Positions 8,301-15,234 of a stretch of 26,225 bases of DNA are shown piece after piece (position 1 is the stretch's first letter; every line of letters begins with the position of its first letter). Below the pieces are notes generated by a model that worked only from the letters and a program-made list of their open reading frames with translations, had not been told where the DNA came from and ran no database searches. Both the position numbers and the translations under genes were made by a program. Source of the stretch: Clostridia bacterium. Its GTDB lineage: Bacteria > Bacillota > Clostridia > Oscillospirales > CAG-272. The DNA lies in the NCBI GenBank assembly GCA_900753295.1, contig CAADYQ010000001.1:1-26225 (forward strand), written 5' to 3'.

Positions 8301-9899
8301 TTATTTTTTATTGTGAAGGAATGAAAGCTCAACATAAACAGGGTAGTGGTCCGATGCCTCTATCTCCTTGTCAACACGGTAGCGGTAGACATTGAAATCT
8401 CCCTTGGAGAGGAAGCAGTAGTCGATAACGCTTACCGCATAGGTGCTTTTGTCGTCGCGGTCGGCGGTAAGATATTTTGAGTCGCTTATATTGCCCTCAA
8501 GCAGCATGGGATAATAGCGGGAATCCGACTCGATGTTGAAGTCTCCGGTGAGCGCAAAGGGAACTTCGATTCGGTCGAGCGTGCGGAAAAGCGCCTTTAT
8601 CTGAGGCACGCGCGCCGCGTCCTCATAAGAAAGATGCGTATTTACGTGCGCCCACGCTATCCCGCTGCCGCGGCAACGGTAATATGCCGTTGTTGCGATG
8701 CGGAACTGACCGGATTCAGGGAATTTGGAGCGGCGCGAGGGCGTGGCGGAAAGCCAGCGCGTTTCGGTGGAGACCAGCTCAAGCGTTGAACGGCGGTAGA
8801 ATATCGCGTTGCGCCAACGCTGACCGGAATCATCGTTCATCTCGCCGACCCAGTCGTACTCGTCGCCCAGACGCTTCTCAAGCAGATAAAGCAGCTGCTC
8901 GGTGACTTCCTGAAAGCCTATGCTGTCCGGCATGCGGCTGCGCACGACGGATACTATTTTGTCAACGCGCGATATGTCGGGGAGATCGCAGAGAATGTTG
9001 AAGCTCATTACCGATACACGCGGCATTTCGTCAACTATATTCATGCCGCAGAGCTTTGCGTCGATCGCACCGCCATGCGTTGCATCGGCTGAAAACACGG
9101 TGTCGGTAAGGTGATCCACGGCATAGCGCAGCGCATTTATATTGTCGCCTGAAATGCGGATGTCGTCGCCGTCGGCGGATATGACCGTTGACGCTCCTTC
9201 GCCGTTGGATGCGGTAAATATGAGCCTTCTGCCTTCACCGGTACTCCTGTCCGACTGCATGGCAAGGCGCATTCCCGCCGTTTCGCGGAAGTGATCGCTG
9301 AAGGCGATAACGATAGACTTTATGTCGGTATTTCCCACGGGGTAAACAAGGGTGAGATCGCGCAGATCGATCCCGTCCACTGTCACGCCGGAGATGCTGT
9401 ATTCGCCGTCCACCGTGCGGCACTGTGAGGCGGTTATCGCGACTGTGCCGTCCTTTCCGGCGGTCACGGATCCCGCAAGCTCGTCGGCGGCGGTAAGCGT
9501 CAGCCCGGAACTGCCGCCGAGCACGATCAACTTTCCGCCGGATACCGTGACCGCGCGGTCGCCGGTCCTGAGACGGCGGCTGACGGCGCGGCTCTCGTCG
9601 CGTGCCGTGTCGCCTATGAGTATTTCATGCTCGCCGGGCAGTATCCCGCGTCGCTCGTTTACATAATCGTCGCCGATCTCAAGAGTGACGCCGGACGCGG
9701 CGGATATTGCATCGCGGATAAGCTCGGCGGCTTTCTTTTCGTCAAGCGTCGCGCTTTTCGGAATGATTATCCTCCAGTCGCTTTCCCCGTTGCCGACAAC
9801 GGTCATAAGTTTTTCATCCCCGACCGGGGCATCGGGAGAGCAGGCGGCAAATGCCGTTATGAGCAGCATGAGCGCTGCGATAATGCATATTCTTTTCAT
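8301..9899 (-). CDS. Lipoprotein with tandem N-terminal module and C-terminal endonuclease/exonuclease/phosphatase domain
   Basis: A 532-residue exported lipoprotein (Cys20 after a short hydrophobic signal). Residues about 295-530 are an EEP-superfamily domain with all core catalytic positions: FNIL (Asn301), FQEV (Glu331), RNAIFY (Asn364), HVNTH (His418), TGDFN (Asp453, Asn455), IDYCF (Asp493) and SDHYP (Asp517, His518). Such metal-dependent enzymes cleave phosphodiesters or phosphomonoesters in nucleic acids, inositol phosphates or phospholipids; the substrate here is unknown. Residues about 43-143 contain EILIGDTAR and resemble the N-terminal beta/alpha domain preceding many glycoside hydrolases (GH20b/GH67N type). 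A second, weaker copy seems to follow at about 168-266. It is first in an operon with the solute-binding lipoprotein, suggesting release of a ligand followed by capture. The start codon lies at the predicted transcription start and has no ribosome-binding site. Confidence 0.85.
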   Translation of the reverse strand: MKRICIIAALMLLITAFAACSPDAPVGDEKLMTVVGNGESDWRIIIPKSATLDEKKAAELIRDAISAASGVTLEIGDDYVNERRGILPGEHEILIGDTARDESRAVSRRLRTGDRAVTVSGGKLIVLGGSSGLTLTAADELAGSVTAGKDGTVAITASQCRTVDGEYSISGVTVDGIDLRDLTLVYPVGNTDIKSIVIAFSDHFRETAGMRLAMQSDRSTGEGRRLIFTASNGEGASTVISADGDDIRISGDNINALRYAVDHLTDTVFSADATHGGAIDAKLCGMNIVDEMPRVSVMSFNILCDLPDISRVDKIVSVVRSRMPDSIGFQEVTEQLLYLLEKRLGDEYDWVGEMNDDSGQRWRNAIFYRRSTLELVSTETRWLSATPSRRSKFPESGQFRIATTAYYRCRGSGIAWAHVNTHLSYEDAARVPQIKALFRTLDRIEVPFALTGDFNIESDSRYYPMLLEGNISDSKYLTADRDDKSTYAVSVIDYCFLSKGDFNVYRYRVDKEIEASDHYPVYVELSFLHNKK

Positions 9900-9905
9900 A
9901 ATTTA

Positions 9906-9934
9906 ATTGTACCATTTGGTCGGCGGCATGTCAA
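9906..9934 (-). promoter_or_regulatory. Promoter of the EEP-lipoprotein/solute-binding operon (leaderless geometry)
   Basis: On the minus strand, perfect TTGACA (complement of 9929-9934), a 17-bp spacer and TACAAT (complement of 9906-9911). The expected transcription start falls on or next to the A of the ATG at 9899, so the message would be leaderless. Confidence 0.75.
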
Positions 9935-9988
9935 GGAAAATATCAGATAAAAAAACGCAAAAAACAGATACAAAAGCCGTGCCGCCTA

Positions 9989-10017
9989 TTGCAAACGGGG
10001 AGAAAATATGATAAAAT
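9989..10017 (+). promoter_or_regulatory. Promoter of the AraC-type regulator
   Basis: TTGCAA (9989-9994), a 17-bp spacer and TAAAAT (10012-10017), preceded by TGA as an extended -10. The layout closely matches the promoter of the solute-binding gene at 13668 (ATGATAAAATAT versus GTGATAAAATAT). The predicted start near 10024 supports translation from 10053, not from the ATG at 10008, which lies upstream of it. Confidence 0.65.
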
Positions 10018-10052
10018 ATCCCCGTGGAGAAACACACTGCACGGAGGGCGTC

Positions 10053-10820
10053 ATGACCGATTATCTCGAAAACCGATATTATCTCTCCGGGAGGGTAGCG
10101 CACAGCAATGCGGGGTGGCAGCACCGCCGCCGCCAGAACCACTCGCGGAGTGACCTTATAGTTGCGTACAGCGGTACGCTTCATATTTACGAAAATGACC
10201 GAAAATACGATGTAAAAGAGGGCGAATTCCTGTTTTTACAGCAGAATGTACCCTCGGGCGGCTACAAGCCGTCAGTCGGACCTGTTGAATTTTACTACGT
10301 GCTTTTTGACGGGGACGTGCCGTCGGATATTCCCAAACACGCAAAGCTGAGCGACCTCACTCGTCCGCGCATGCTTTTTGAAATGATGGACCACTACAAC
10401 TCGATGCCCGAGATACCCCGCGGCTTGCTTTCAAACCTCGTGCAGGTCCTTTTTTGCGATATAAGAACTCAATGCGAAAATCAGATTTTTTCCAGCTCGT
10501 CGGTGAGCGAGTCGGTGCGCGGATGGGTGATACGCAACTGCTCGCGTGCGCTTACGGTGTCCGATACCGCGCATCGCTTCGGGTACAGCGCGGAGCATCT
10601 TTCAAGATTGTTTGCAGCCGAGTACGGCGTGAGTCTCAAGGCGTTCATAAGCGAGAAAAGGCTTGCATTTATCGACTCGCTCATAGCAGACCGCCGGTAT
10701 ACGGAGGCGGAGATTGCATCGATGGCTGATTTCGCAAGCGAAAATCAGCTTGCAAAATATTATAAATACCATCGCGGGGTCACTCCGGCGCGTGCGCGGG
10801 AGCAGATGATAAAGAAATGA
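10053..10820 (+). CDS. AraC-family transcriptional regulator
   Basis: A 255-residue regulator with an N-terminal cupin-like sensor half (for example LIVAYSGTLHIYENDRKY followed by GEFLFLQ) and a C-terminal pair of helix-turn-helix motifs: TVSDTAHRFGYSAEHLSRLF, then EAEIASMADFASENQLAKYY with the family ending GVTPARAREQ. AraC proteins of this layout usually sense a sugar or sugar derivative and activate a neighbouring operon. The divergent EEP-lipoprotein/solute-binding operon, about 150 bp away, is the obvious target. I chose the ATG at 10053 because CGGAGG precedes it and the predicted transcription start lies downstream of the alternative ATG at 10008. A 26-bp stem-loop follows the gene. 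Confidence 0.88.
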   Translation: MTDYLENRYYLSGRVAHSNAGWQHRRRQNHSRSDLIVAYSGTLHIYENDRKYDVKEGEFLFLQQNVPSGGYKPSVGPVEFYYVLFDGDVPSDIPKHAKLSDLTRPRMLFEMMDHYNSMPEIPRGLLSNLVQVLFCDIRTQCENQIFSSSSVSESVRGWVIRNCSRALTVSDTAHRFGYSAEHLSRLFAAEYGVSLKAFISEKRLAFIDSLIADRRYTEAEIASMADFASENQLAKYYKYHRGVTPARAREQMIKK

Positions 10821-10839
10821 CCGGGAATACCACCGCCGG

Positions 10840-10897
10840 AGCAATAAACACGGGAGAATGATGCCGTAAAGGGCATCATTCTCCCGTGTTTATTGCT
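10840..10897. terminator. Very long bidirectional stem-loop between araC-type gene and nrdG
   Basis: A perfect 26-bp inverted repeat (arms 10840-10865 and 10872-10897) with a 6-nt loop GTAAAG sits between two convergent genes, starting 20 bp after the AraC stop. ATTGCTATA at the edge of the right arm (10893-10901) recurs at 10909-10917. The stem is much longer than an ordinary intrinsic terminator. Confidence 0.75.
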
Positions 10898-10911
10898 ATA
10901 CCGGACTATTG

Positions 10912-11601
10912 CTATATTCCCCGCAGTTCTGCATGCTCCACGAACGGCTTTACCGCCTCGGCATAGCGCTCCATCTCCTCGGCGCTCGCGGCGTGAAGTC
11001 CGGGGCGAATCAGCGCCCCTGAATCGCGGAAGCCCTGCAAAAAGTATCTGCGGGCGCCCGAAATCATTCCGCCGATGCCGATAAAGCTGTTGACGTCATG
11101 AAATTCAGCCACAACGGTGGTGCGGAACTCGTAGTCCGGCGCCTCCGACATTATGATCCCGATGCTTTCGGTCACAGCCGAAGTGTCAAAGTCCGGAATG
11201 CCCACCGTTTCGGGGTAGCGCTCGGGCGAATTTTTAATATCCATTGCCACATAATCCACAGCTCCTGAGCGGAGCAGAGCGGCGAGCCGGGCGGGATGGG
11301 TGCCGTTGGTGTCCAACTTGACGGCGTAGCCCAGCTCGCGGACGCGCGAGATGAAATCTCCGATATCGGGCTGAAGCAGCGGCTCGCCGCCGGTTATCGC
11401 CACGCCGTCAAGCACTCCGCGCCGACGGCGCAGCAGACGGAATATCTCTTCTTCGTCGATCGGCGAGAAATTCGGATGCAGCACGAGCTGTGAGTTGTGG
11501 CAAAACGGACAGCGCAGGTCGCACCCTCCGGTAAATACCGTGCACGCCACGTGCCCGGGGTAGTCGAGCAGTGTTACCTTGTTAAGACCTTCGATATTCA
11601 T
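10912..11601 (-). CDS. nrdG: Anaerobic ribonucleoside-triphosphate reductase activating protein (radical SAM)
   Basis: A 229-residue radical-SAM activase with the cluster motif GGCDLRCPFC (Cys27, Cys31, Cys34), ITGGEPLLQ for SAM binding, and the N-terminus NIEGLNKVTLLDYPG shared with NrdG-type activating proteins. It would install the glycyl radical on NrdD (18489-20891) by reductive cleavage of SAM. I chose the ATG at 11601: the frame stays open for 47 more codons upstream, but that part is an Arg-rich shadow of the preceding gene. Only 1 bp separates it from the stop of the beta-propeller lipoprotein, implying translational coupling. That neighbour has no evident link to nucleotide metabolism. 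An activase for another glycyl radical enzyme is possible, but NrdD is the only such enzyme in view. Confidence 0.88.
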   Translation of the reverse strand: MNIEGLNKVTLLDYPGHVACTVFTGGCDLRCPFCHNSQLVLHPNFSPIDEEEIFRLLRRRRGVLDGVAITGGEPLLQPDIGDFISRVRELGYAVKLDTNGTHPARLAALLRSGAVDYVAMDIKNSPERYPETVGIPDFDTSAVTESIGIIMSEAPDYEFRTTVVAEFHDVNSFIGIGGMISGARRYFLQGFRDSGALIRPGLHAASAEEMERYAEAVKPFVEHAELRGI

Positions 11602-11602
11602 T

Positions 11603-13486
11603 TTATCCCGTATAGCGCGGGTCGAACAGCCGCGCCTTGTAGAACGCCCGCGATGTGAACACCGTCTCGGATATCTGCTGTCCGTTCGCGTCGAACAAAA
11701 GGTAGCGATCGGTATCGTGCGCGGCGTAAACATTTGTGGCAACGGTGCGTATTATCCTGCCGTCGTCAAGATTGCCTATGCATTTTGTGCTTCCGGAGCT
11801 GACGCTGCCGGGGGCATCCGCGAACGTGCCTGTTGACTTGTTGAATATAACGATATTTCCGCCGCCTATCCATACGCGGTCCGGGTCGCCGTAAAACGCC
11901 GCAATATCATGACCGCCATTCTGGGGAAGGGTCGCGCTGTATACGGTAACGGCGGAAAGCGTGGCGTCTGTCAGCTCGCCGCTGACCTCAAACGCAACGA
12001 TATCCTTTGTGCCGACAGCCCATAAAAGTTCTCTTACGTCATCCCAGATGATGCCGTGAGCGCCCTCAAGCATAACCGACTGGCATTTGAGCATCACAGC
12101 GCCTTTTTCGTTGGCGGCATAAAAGCGTATCATCGCTTTTGATTCGTTGCCGTTGCCGGAGCAGGCGACAGCCACGGCTCCGCTCGGGAGGTATTCTATC
12201 GAGTGCGGACCGTAGCCGGGAAGTACCACGTCAAAAACGCGGTTTCCCGACGGATATTCACCGACGCCGACAAAGCCGGAGGAGGATGTCACGCAGATAA
12301 CGTATTTACCGAGCACCTCGCTGTAACGCAGACGGCACTCGTCTATCCTGTTGCCGAATTTGGAAACGGTAAAGCCCTTGCTTGAAAGCGGCGCGAATGT
12401 CCACAGCGGCTTGGCGTTGTCGCCGTCGGCAATGTCAACAACAACGCAGGCGGCGTTCTTCTGATCGGCAAGCGCTACGCGCGTGCCGCCGACGATCCCC
12501 GCTTCGTCCGCGGGATAGACGGCGCGTTCAAACGCGGCGGGGACAGCCTCGGCTGTCTCTGTCACGGTGTCGCCGGATGCCGGGGCTATGTATTTTTTAA
12601 TGAAGCTGCGCGCCGCCGCAACGGCGTATCCGCCGTTTCCGCCGACGAGCAACGTGGCGGGAGCGCCGGGGGCGCTGCCTACGCACATCTCACCCGCAGC
12701 CAATGACACGGCTTCGGCGGCTCTGCCTATTCGTATGGACGGAGTGCCGGACGCCTTTGCTACGGTCACGGTGGCGGGTCTTGTGCCGGTCTTTAGCGCC
12801 AGGGCATCGCCGATGAGCTGTGCCGCATACTTTTCGTCGCGGTTCGCCGCGTTGGGGATAACGATCTCAAATTCGGATATGTCGTGCCCGTTCAGCGAGA
12901 ACTTTTCGACCTCGTATTTTTCATTGAATGTATAGTCAAGCTCCTGCGGAAGCTCCACCAGTCCGTCACCGCCCTTTACAAAGTTGTCGATAAAATATTC
13001 CACTGCGGCGGCGGTAGCGGTGTCGCTACCCCCGATTATCACTATGCGGCGGCTTGCGGCGCAGTACTTTACGCGGTAATCGTTTGTTTTGAGTCCCGCA
13101 AGCGCCTCAACGCTCTCGGCGCGGTTCGTGGCTCCCACAAGGATCTCACACGCCTCGGCGGGTAGCTCGGCGGTGTCTCGCACCCAGTCCTCGGAGACCT
13201 TCATGTCAACGCCGGCATAGTCATTCAGCGCCTTGCGCAGGGTCTGCACGGCTTCCTTTAGCTCGCCGTCGTAATTTCTGTCCGGACGGATGATCTCATA
13301 CTCGGATGCACCGTCGGCACATATCCTTGCCGGCTTTGTCTCTTCGGGGATAGTCGAGCTTTCGTCTCCCCCGCCGCTGTCTTTGCGGCAGGCGGGCAGA
13401 ACGGTCATAAGCATTATCACAGCCGCGGCAAATGCCGCGAGCCTTGCGGCAAGACCGCTCATATGAGCTTGTTTTTTGATCTTCAT
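11603..13486 (-). CDS. Lipoprotein with tandem N-terminal module and C-terminal beta-propeller-like domain
   Basis: A 627-residue exported lipoprotein with a long signal (about 30 residues) and lipobox LPAC (Cys33). Residues about 62-170 and about 204-300 are two related domains; the first carries EILVGATNR (114-122), matching EILIGDTAR in the lipoprotein at 8301-9899, and each has an Arg/Asp-Glu-Lys helix followed by a Gly-Gly strand. Residues about 332-620 consist of short beta-strand repeats with GxGN and GG turns (HSIEYLPSGAVAVACSG, HGIIWDDVRELLWAVG, HDIAAFYGDPDRVWIGGG), suggesting a beta-propeller. The function is unknown; the N-terminal type accompanies carbohydrate-active proteins. It begins a two-gene operon with nrdG. 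The start follows GGAGAAA, with a consensus promoter 50-78 bp upstream. Confidence 0.78.
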   Translation of the reverse strand: MKIKKQAHMSGLAARLAAFAAAVIMLMTVLPACRKDSGGGDESSTIPEETKPARICADGASEYEIIRPDRNYDGELKEAVQTLRKALNDYAGVDMKVSEDWVRDTAELPAEACEILVGATNRAESVEALAGLKTNDYRVKYCAASRRIVIIGGSDTATAAAVEYFIDNFVKGGDGLVELPQELDYTFNEKYEVEKFSLNGHDISEFEIVIPNAANRDEKYAAQLIGDALALKTGTRPATVTVAKASGTPSIRIGRAAEAVSLAAGEMCVGSAPGAPATLLVGGNGGYAVAAARSFIKKYIAPASGDTVTETAEAVPAAFERAVYPADEAGIVGGTRVALADQKNAACVVVDIADGDNAKPLWTFAPLSSKGFTVSKFGNRIDECRLRYSEVLGKYVICVTSSSGFVGVGEYPSGNRVFDVVLPGYGPHSIEYLPSGAVAVACSGNGNESKAMIRFYAANEKGAVMLKCQSVMLEGAHGIIWDDVRELLWAVGTKDIVAFEVSGELTDATLSAVTVYSATLPQNGGHDIAAFYGDPDRVWIGGGNIVIFNKSTGTFADAPGSVSSGSTKCIGNLDDGRIIRTVATNVYAAHDTDRYLLFDANGQQISETVFTSRAFYKARLFDPRYTG

Positions 13487-13535
13487 ATCATTTTTCTCCG
13501 TAGCCTCGGCGCCGTGCGCCTTATATGATGCTATT

Positions 13536-13564
13536 ATTTTAATTCATTTGAGCCCGGATGTCAA
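13536..13564 (-). promoter_or_regulatory. Promoter of the beta-propeller lipoprotein-nrdG operon
   Basis: On the minus strand, TTGACA (complement of 13559-13564), a 17-bp spacer and TAAAAT (complement of 13536-13541). The leader is about 43 nt. I see no NrdR box near it, although nrdG is in the operon. Confidence 0.75.
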
Positions 13565-13601
13565 GAGGTGAGGAAAAAAGCCGGCAAATGAGCTTTTTTT
13601 C

Positions 13602-13630
13602 TTGCATTTGAGCGGGGAATGTGATAAAAT
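13602..13630 (+). promoter_or_regulatory. Promoter of the interrupted solute-binding gene
   Basis: TTGCAT (13602-13607), a 17-bp spacer and TAAAAT (13625-13630) with an extended TGA. It closely resembles the promoter of the AraC-type gene at 9989-10017, which hints at common control. Confidence 0.65.
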
Positions 13631-13667
13631 ATAATCGTAAAAAATATCCGATCCCAAGGAGGGAACA

Positions 13668-15149
13668 ATGAGGAAAAATCATCTCATGGGCGCATTTGCG
13701 GCGTTTATGCTTGCCGCGGCGCTGCTTCTTTCGTTTGTCGGCTGTGCCGACAAAAACGACGGCGACCAGACGGTCACCACGCCGTCAGCCGCTACCGATA
13801 CGGCGGATGTGACGACGAGCTTCGATCCGTTTGCACACCTCGGCGACAACGACTCATACCGTGGCTCCGAGTTCTGCATTCTCAACGGCTGTGTGGCAAG
13901 CTGGTTCACACGCAATTCCGTGGTCAGCGAGGAGCTGGACGGCGACCCGATAAGCTACGCCATCACCCGCCGCGCGGCGCGCGTAGCGGAAAAATACGGC
14001 GTTACGCTCACCGAAATATCCGACCCGAACAGCAAGAATTCAGCCGACAAAGCCATAAGCACCGACAGCCTTTACTTTGACGTTGCCATGATAACGCTCA
14101 TGAACGTCTATCCCATGGCACAGCGTCACCTGTTTTACGACTACAACGCTCTTGACAGCGTCGATCTCTCCAACCCGTGGTGGGATCACAACGCCGTAAA
14201 CGACCTCTCTGTATGCGGCAAGCTGTATTTCTGCACCGGCTCCTTCGATATCACCCGCTTTGACAGCATCCGTTGCCTTGCCTTCAATAAGGATATGCTG
14301 AACTCGCTGTCACTTGAAAGCCCATATGACCTTGTTGACAGCGGCAAGTGGACTATCGACAAGTTCATCGAGCTTGGCGAGGCGGCAAAGATCGACTACG
14401 GCGCTGACAGCAAGTACACCGATGAGGATACATACGGCTTCGGCTCATACAACGATGTTATAAGCGATATGCTTCTTTCCGGCTGCGGCATAAAGTACAT
14501 CACCAAAAATGCCGACGACGAGCTGATTTTCGATATGAACTACGATAAGCTTACCGTCGTTTCGGATAAGATACGCAAGATAATGCATGATCCCGGCTTT
14601 ACCTTCGATTCAAAGAGCGACGCCATGAAGCCCTACTGCCGCGGTATGGGCACGCGCGTGCTTGAGCAGCTTCTGGTTGAGGGCAGAACGCTCTTTTACA
14701 GCTAATGCCTTGCAAATACGCGCTATTTCCGCGAATCGAGCATAAACTACGGTATAGTTCCGCCTCCCAAGTATGACGAAGCGCAGGAGCGCTACTATTC
14801 GGTAATGATAAATCCGTTCATGTACTGCATACCGTCCAACACCGCCGATCCCGAGCGCACCGGCTTCCTGCTTGACGCATACATGGCGGCGTCTCACGAC
14901 ACGGTCGTTCCCGCGTACTACGATATAACCCTTGTGGGCAAGATCGCGCGCGACCCCGAGACCGTAAAGATGCTCGGCATCGTGTTTGACAGCCTTTCCT
15001 ACAATATTCACATTTCGAACGTTACTGTCCGCTCCACGATACAGAGCGAGATAAACCGCAATTCGAGCGGAGTCGTGTCCGCCATCAAGCGCATTGCGGG
15101 TATCGTTCCCAAATCGCTGGCAAAGGTAAACGAGGATATGAAGGGCTGA
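13668..15149 (+). pseudogene. Extracellular solute-binding lipoprotein (paralogue B), interrupted by an in-frame TAA
   Basis: The frame starts with a lipoprotein signal (lipobox FVGC, Cys26) behind an AAGGAGGG site and reads through DLSNPWW, GKLYFCTG and GKWTID, the motifs shared with the binding proteins at 6801-8285 and 15235-16740. At 14703-14705 it meets a TAA, then continues in the same frame to a TGA at 15147-15149. The part after the stop still aligns with paralogue C: INYGIVPPPKYDEAQ versus DKYGVIPCPKLDEEQ, and TVVPAYYDITLVGK versus TVVPVYYNVALKSK. Reading through gives 493 codons, the family size, so one base change is the only visible damage. The truncated product would have 345 residues and lack the last ~30% of the fold. 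It could be a recent pseudogene, a strain variant or a sequencing error. Confidence 0.85.
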
Positions 15150-15183
15150 GCCCGTCTCACCGTTTTATGCTGACCTAAAAAGG

Positions 15184-15220
15184 CTCCGCCCGAGCCGCGC
15201 AACGCGCGGCTCGGGCGGAG
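15184..15220. terminator. Bidirectional terminator between solute-binding genes B and C
   Basis: Perfect 17-bp GC-rich stem (arms 15184-15200 and 15204-15220, loop AAC), flanked by AAAAA on the left and TTATTTTATT on the right, between two convergent genes. Confidence 0.88.
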
Positions 15221-15234
15221 TTATTTTATTCGGA

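Noticed and set aside
14703..14705. Recoding or alternative genetic code at the internal TAA
   Set aside because: TAA is the normal terminal stop of livF, pfkA, nrdD and other genes in the window, and no recoding signal is known for TAA comparable to selenocysteine or pyrrolysine insertion.
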